DNA of 10,000 bases from Anaerolinea sp. (lineage in GTDB: Bacteria; Chloroflexota; Anaerolineae; Anaerolineales; Anaerolineaceae), in assembly GCA_020216845.1 (NCBI GenBank), contig JAIWNK010000013.1:1-10000 (forward strand), given 5' to 3'. The position numbers were made by a program, and so were the translations under genes. Shown here in pieces: positions 7,199 to 10,000 of the stretch; positions within the stretch are counted from its first letter, which is position 1, and every line of letters begins with the position of its first letter. The notes below the pieces were generated by a model. That model saw nothing but the letters and a program-made list of their open reading frames with translations, searched no databases and was not told the origin of the DNA.

Positions 7199-7584
7199 AT
7201 CAACAAAAAAAACACAATAATAATTGCTCGATTTGAATCACTTGCCCTGCCGCCCTCAACCAACTTTGTACCTGGATTCTAGCAGAAATTTCAGCTTCCG
7301 ACAAGTCGCTGAGCATACGCCAGTCTAAAAATTCCCCAAATTTTAAGCCCGCCAATCTTAAGAAAAAGCCTTGCCTTCACGCCAAGGTTTTTTTAAGTTT
7401 TACTACACGCCCCCAACTAGCAGCACCATTGAAGTACCGCACCCCCATATATGGCGTTTCAAACAGAACTAAAGGGCCAACTTCCAAATATAGCGACTCG
7501 AATCCCAAAAATTCTCATGTTCTTCCAGGGCCATAAGCCAAGATTCAAATCCTGAAAACTGCATCAACGCATCTTGCCACTATT
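7199..7584. other. AT-rich intergenic block between dnaA and the oxidoreductase gene
   Basis: These roughly 385 bp are clearly richer in A+T than the flanking genes. I looked for DnaA boxes (TTATCCACA and near variants) on both strands and saw none, so I cannot call an oriC. There is no tRNA. A 10-bp palindrome CCATATATGG lies at 7445-7454. Minus-strand frames between 7564 and 7377 read like one short peptide broken in a run of five A/T pairs (7507-7511), and a plus-strand frame is open from about 7396 to 7535. None of these is convincing enough to call as a gene. The block may be a decayed gene, a dispersed repeat or regulatory DNA. The promoter of dnaA should lie in or next to it, but no strong match is obvious. 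Confidence 0.5.
7357..7397. terminator. Long A/T-flanked hairpin, probable bidirectional terminator
   Basis: CTTAA-g-AAAAA-g-CCTTG (7357-7373) pairs with CAAGG-TTTTT-TTAAG (7383-7397) as a 15-bp stem with two bulged G residues and a 9-nt loop. The plus strand gives CAAGG followed by seven T; the minus strand gives CAAGG, C and five T. It lies about 190 bp beyond the stop of the minus-strand oxidoreductase gene and is the only terminator candidate between that gene and dnaA. The distance is long, so its assignment to that operon is tentative. Confidence 0.55.
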
Positions 7585-8874
7585 TTAATCCGACAACATT
7601 TGTCGCGCCACCCGACGGGCAATTTGCACCGCAAAATTCGTCCCTCGATCCCACGGGTACACCTGACTCATGCTGGCAAAATACAACCCATCCAAGGGCG
7701 TTTTCGTTTCAGGGATATTGGCAGAATGCCCCACCAACGGCACGGGCTGCGCATAAGTCGTGCGGAACAACCAGCTCTTGCGCACCCAATCCGGACGAAA
7801 GTCCGGGTTGATGCGCGCCAACGCCGGCAAAATGCGTTCCAACAGCTCTTCCTGAGTCAGACGAAAGTTTTCGTGCGATGTATCCAAATAATCACCGCAA
7901 TACACAATCCGATCGCCACCAAAATATTCTGGCGACAGGAAATTGGTGTGCTCAACCAATGCCAAAAACGGATACCCGGCCCGTTTGGGCAAGTTAAACC
8001 AATAATATCCCTGCGTTGATAGCTGATGTCGCAAGGCCAACACCATCACCACCGCCCCCATGCTCTTCAGGCGCAGCAAGCCGCTTAAATAAGCCTCCGG
8101 CAATTCTGGCGCCATCTTCGCCAAAGCCGCCGGAGAAACCGTCACCAGACAGCGATCAAAATGTTCCACCTCACCATCCGGCAGGGTCACATCCAGGCCA
8201 GCCTGCGCACCCTTGCGAATCCCCTGCACCGCCGTCGCAAGCCGAATCGTCACCCCGCGCCGCTGTAACTCCTGCGCAAACCGATCCGAAAATGCCTGAA
8301 AGCCCCCCACAAACGTCCCCAAGCGCGTTGTGCGTGCCTTGATGCGCGCCCAAAACCAGGCCATGTTCACATCCTGATAATGCGGGCCAAACTTCCCTTG
8401 CAACATCGGCTCAAACATCATCCCATACACGCGCTCGCCATACGCCTTGCGCAACCATTCATCCGCCGTCACACGCTCCAACGGCTTCCAGCTTGCCAGG
8501 TAACGTAAATAAATCGTCACAAAGCCAAACCGCGCCATATCCAACAGGCCAAAGCCCGGAAAAGTCAACGCCGCCAGGGGCGAATCGAGCGGGTAAAAAC
8601 GATCTTGATAATACACCACCGTCTTCGGGCGCGGAAAAATCACCTCGCTGCGCCATCCCAGCTCATCAATCAGCCCCAGCATATCCGCGTCACTACCAAA
8701 CCAGTGATGATAAAACTTTTCCACCGACCATTGCCAGTTTGGCTCTTTAAAACCTGCCGCCAGCCCACCGACCGCATCTGCAGCCTCATAGATTGTCACC
8801 GTGTGACCAGCACGCACAAAATCCCATGCTGCTGCCATCCCCCCAATCCCTGCTCCAACGATTGCAATGCGCAT
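7585..8874 (-). CDS. FAD-dependent oxidoreductase, amine-oxidase/protoporphyrinogen-oxidase-like
   Basis: The 429-residue protein begins MRIAIVGAGIGGMAAAW, the GxGxxG dinucleotide-binding fold (7-12). It has the acidic end of the second strand at E30 and AVGGLAAGF after it, as in amine-oxidase-type FAD enzymes. Conserved-looking blocks are FYHHWFGSDADML (54-66), MFEPMLQGKFG (153-163), GGFQAFSDRFA (190-200) and, near the C-terminus, YPWDRGTNFAVQIAR, which in this family closes over the FAD. Relatives include UDP-galactopyranose mutase-like and desaturase-like enzymes; many sit in envelope glycan or lipid loci, but the substrate is unknown. GGGAG (8879-8883) lies just upstream of the ATG. It starts 28 nt after the end of the membrane protein gene, so the two are probably one operon. 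Confidence 0.85.
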   Translation of the reverse strand: MRIAIVGAGIGGMAAAWDFVRAGHTVTIYEAADAVGGLAAGFKEPNWQWSVEKFYHHWFGSDADMLGLIDELGWRSEVIFPRPKTVVYYQDRFYPLDSPLAALTFPGFGLLDMARFGFVTIYLRYLASWKPLERVTADEWLRKAYGERVYGMMFEPMLQGKFGPHYQDVNMAWFWARIKARTTRLGTFVGGFQAFSDRFAQELQRRGVTIRLATAVQGIRKGAQAGLDVTLPDGEVEHFDRCLVTVSPAALAKMAPELPEAYLSGLLRLKSMGAVVMVLALRHQLSTQGYYWFNLPKRAGYPFLALVEHTNFLSPEYFGGDRIVYCGDYLDTSHENFRLTQEELLERILPALARINPDFRPDWVRKSWLFRTTYAQPVPLVGHSANIPETKTPLDGLYFASMSQVYPWDRGTNFAVQIARRVARQMLSD

Positions 8875-8902
8875 AAAACTCCCTTTCTCTTGTTAACCAG
8901 GC

Positions 8903-9940
8903 TTACGGCACAGCCGCTTCATCCGCCGCATCGCCACGTAAATTCTCCAGGCTCTTTCCCCAACGCAAAGGCTGCCGCAAATAAAAATAGACGCCAACCA
9001 ACGTGATTGGGAACCAAAGCGCCGCATGAAGCACCAAAGTATAACCGGCTGCCACCGCCTGCGGCACTCCATAGGCCCCCAACAAGGCAATCCCAGGAGC
9101 ATCAAACGTCCCCACATAGCCCGGTGCAGAAGGCAGCGTCGTTGTCAGATTCACAATCCCATTCATCAACATCAAAGCAAAGAAGCTGACCTCGAATGGG
9201 AACGCGTGCATCACAAACCAATATTTGGCCGTTTCCAGCAGCCAAATGACAACCGTTGTCACAAAGATCATCAGCACATCGGCCGGTGATCGCAGTGATT
9301 CCAAACCGGTCAAAAAGCGCAGCGCAAAACCGCGCACCTTTTCGCGCACCCGCACCGGCAGCAGATGATCCACCCCCCAATTGACCAACCGCTCTGAAAC
9401 CCGCGGGAACATCGCCGCCAACAAAAACACCAGCAGCGCGCCCAAGAACACTGCCGTGCCGCCAATCGCCACATCGCGGATATTCAGATTGCCCAGCACC
9501 CCGGCGCTATCCGTCAGCTTTGCCAATTCGCCCAAATTGACGAAAACAAACGCCAACATCACCACGCCATCGAAGATGCGCTCAACAATCACCGTTGCCA
9601 GCGAAGCCGAAATCGGCACCCCCTCACGCTGCTTCAACACCGCCGCCCGTAACAACTCGCCCGCCCGCGCCGGATAGATGTTGTTGCCCATATACCCAAT
9701 CGTCACAATTGGGAACATCACCCGGGTTGGAATTTTCTTCAACGGACGCAACATATAATGCCAGCGCCAGGCACGCGCCCACACGCCGACAAAATAGACC
9801 AATACGCCTGGAATTAACCAGACGTATTGAGCTGCTCTAAGTGCCTGCCAAAACTCATCCAAATGCAAGCCACGCAGCGCCAGCGCCAAACATACGACGC
9901 TGATCAACACACCGACCCAAAACTGCCAGCGTTTTAACAT
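8903..9940 (-). CDS. UPF0104/LPG-synthase-TM-like integral membrane protein
   Basis: The 345-residue protein has about eight membrane segments and the family's signatures: GYMGNNIYPARAGELLRA (82-99), ERIFDG (120-125) and LPSAPGYVGTFD (269-280). The family (lysylphosphatidylglycerol synthase membrane domain, also AglD-like) lacks a soluble catalytic domain here, so it is not a full MprF. Members are linked to moving or modifying lipid-linked compounds in the membrane. In this window it heads a two-gene operon with an FAD oxidoreductase, in the same region as a GT-C-like transferase, which suggests envelope glycolipid or polyprenol work (inference). The C-terminal tail is short, charged and cytoplasmic-looking. 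The start ATG at 9940 fits a leaderless promoter immediately upstream; AGAGG is only 1 nt from the ATG, too close to act as a Shine-Dalgarno site. Confidence 0.85.
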   Translation of the reverse strand: MLKRWQFWVGVLISVVCLALALRGLHLDEFWQALRAAQYVWLIPGVLVYFVGVWARAWRWHYMLRPLKKIPTRVMFPIVTIGYMGNNIYPARAGELLRAAVLKQREGVPISASLATVIVERIFDGVVMLAFVFVNLGELAKLTDSAGVLGNLNIRDVAIGGTAVFLGALLVFLLAAMFPRVSERLVNWGVDHLLPVRVREKVRGFALRFLTGLESLRSPADVLMIFVTTVVIWLLETAKYWFVMHAFPFEVSFFALMLMNGIVNLTTTLPSAPGYVGTFDAPGIALLGAYGVPQAVAAGYTLVLHAALWFPITLVGVYFYLRQPLRWGKSLENLRGDAADEAAVP

Positions 9941-9946
9941 ACCTCT

Positions 9947-9974
9947 ATTGTACCCGTCCGGGCCAGGGCGTCAA
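9947..9974 (-). promoter_or_regulatory. Sigma70-type promoter of the UPF0104 operon, predicting a leaderless mRNA
   Basis: The minus strand reads TTGACG (9969-9974), a 16-bp spacer and TACAAT (9947-9952), then six bases and ATG. With the last -10 base at -7, the first transcribed base is the A of the start codon. Both boxes are good matches. The GGTACAAT sequence just before ATG is shared with the promoter of the GT-C-like gene at 3981-3987. Confidence 0.7.
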
Positions 9975-10000
9975 TCCCCCAGAGAATAACGACTTTCAAC

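Noticed and set aside
7490..7560. T-loop-like sequences (such as ACTCGAATCC and ATTCAAATCC) suggesting a tRNA
   Set aside because: No acceptor, D or anticodon stems can be formed around them on either strand.
7110..7584. Replication origin next to dnaA
   Set aside because: No consensus or near-consensus DnaA boxes were found on either strand; AT-richness alone is not enough.
1..10000. CRISPR array, insertion sequence or other mobile element
   Set aside because: No regularly spaced repeats, transposase motifs, integrase or terminal inverted repeats were seen.

Overview
The window is bacterial DNA of moderately high G+C. It holds six protein genes, five of them on the minus strand. The mix suggests a Chloroflexota (Anaerolineae-like) genome: a class I RNase J, a compact DnaA, a large NACHT protein with a C-terminal FGE-sulfatase domain, and polyprenyl-type envelope glycosylation genes. 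The phylum is an inference, because there is no rRNA or other decisive marker here.

Left end (1-2110): the minus-strand gene starting at 2054 runs off the left edge after 684 codons. It encodes a STAND-type NTPase: a short N-terminal region with a glycine-rich 'GNVIAG..IGRD' motif, a full NACHT module, a helical linker and the start of a formylglycine-generating-enzyme (C-type-lectin) fold. It has its own extended -10 promoter, directly against the terminator of the upstream gene. Next (2161-3927) comes RNase J, with a strong promoter and a leader of about 129 nt that contains a terminator-like hairpin.

Middle (3950-7110): a 588-aa multi-pass membrane protein resembling GT-C glycosyltransferases is divergent from RNase J. 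It is convergent with dnaA, with only 4 bp between the two stop codons. DnaA is complete, with AAA+ and helix-turn-helix signatures. Upstream of dnaA lies about 475 bp of AT-rich DNA (7110-7584) without consensus DnaA boxes. It carries two clear hairpins and some coding-like but broken reading frames.

Right end (7585-9974): a two-gene operon on the minus strand. A UPF0104/LPG-synthase-TM-like membrane protein is transcribed first, followed after 28 nt by an FAD-dependent, amine-oxidase-like oxidoreductase. Such pairs often sit in polyprenol or envelope glycan loci and would fit with the GT-C protein, but the substrate cannot be read from sequence.

Two promoters (for the GT-C gene and the UPF0104 gene) place a TACAAT -10 box 6-7 nt before the ATG and so predict leaderless mRNAs. 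RNase J, dnaA, the oxidoreductase and the NACHT gene have leaders or Shine-Dalgarno sites. The most unusual items are the NACHT-FGE protein with a T9/G8 double homopolymer in its promoter spacer, the structured RNase J leader, and the AT-rich block beside dnaA.
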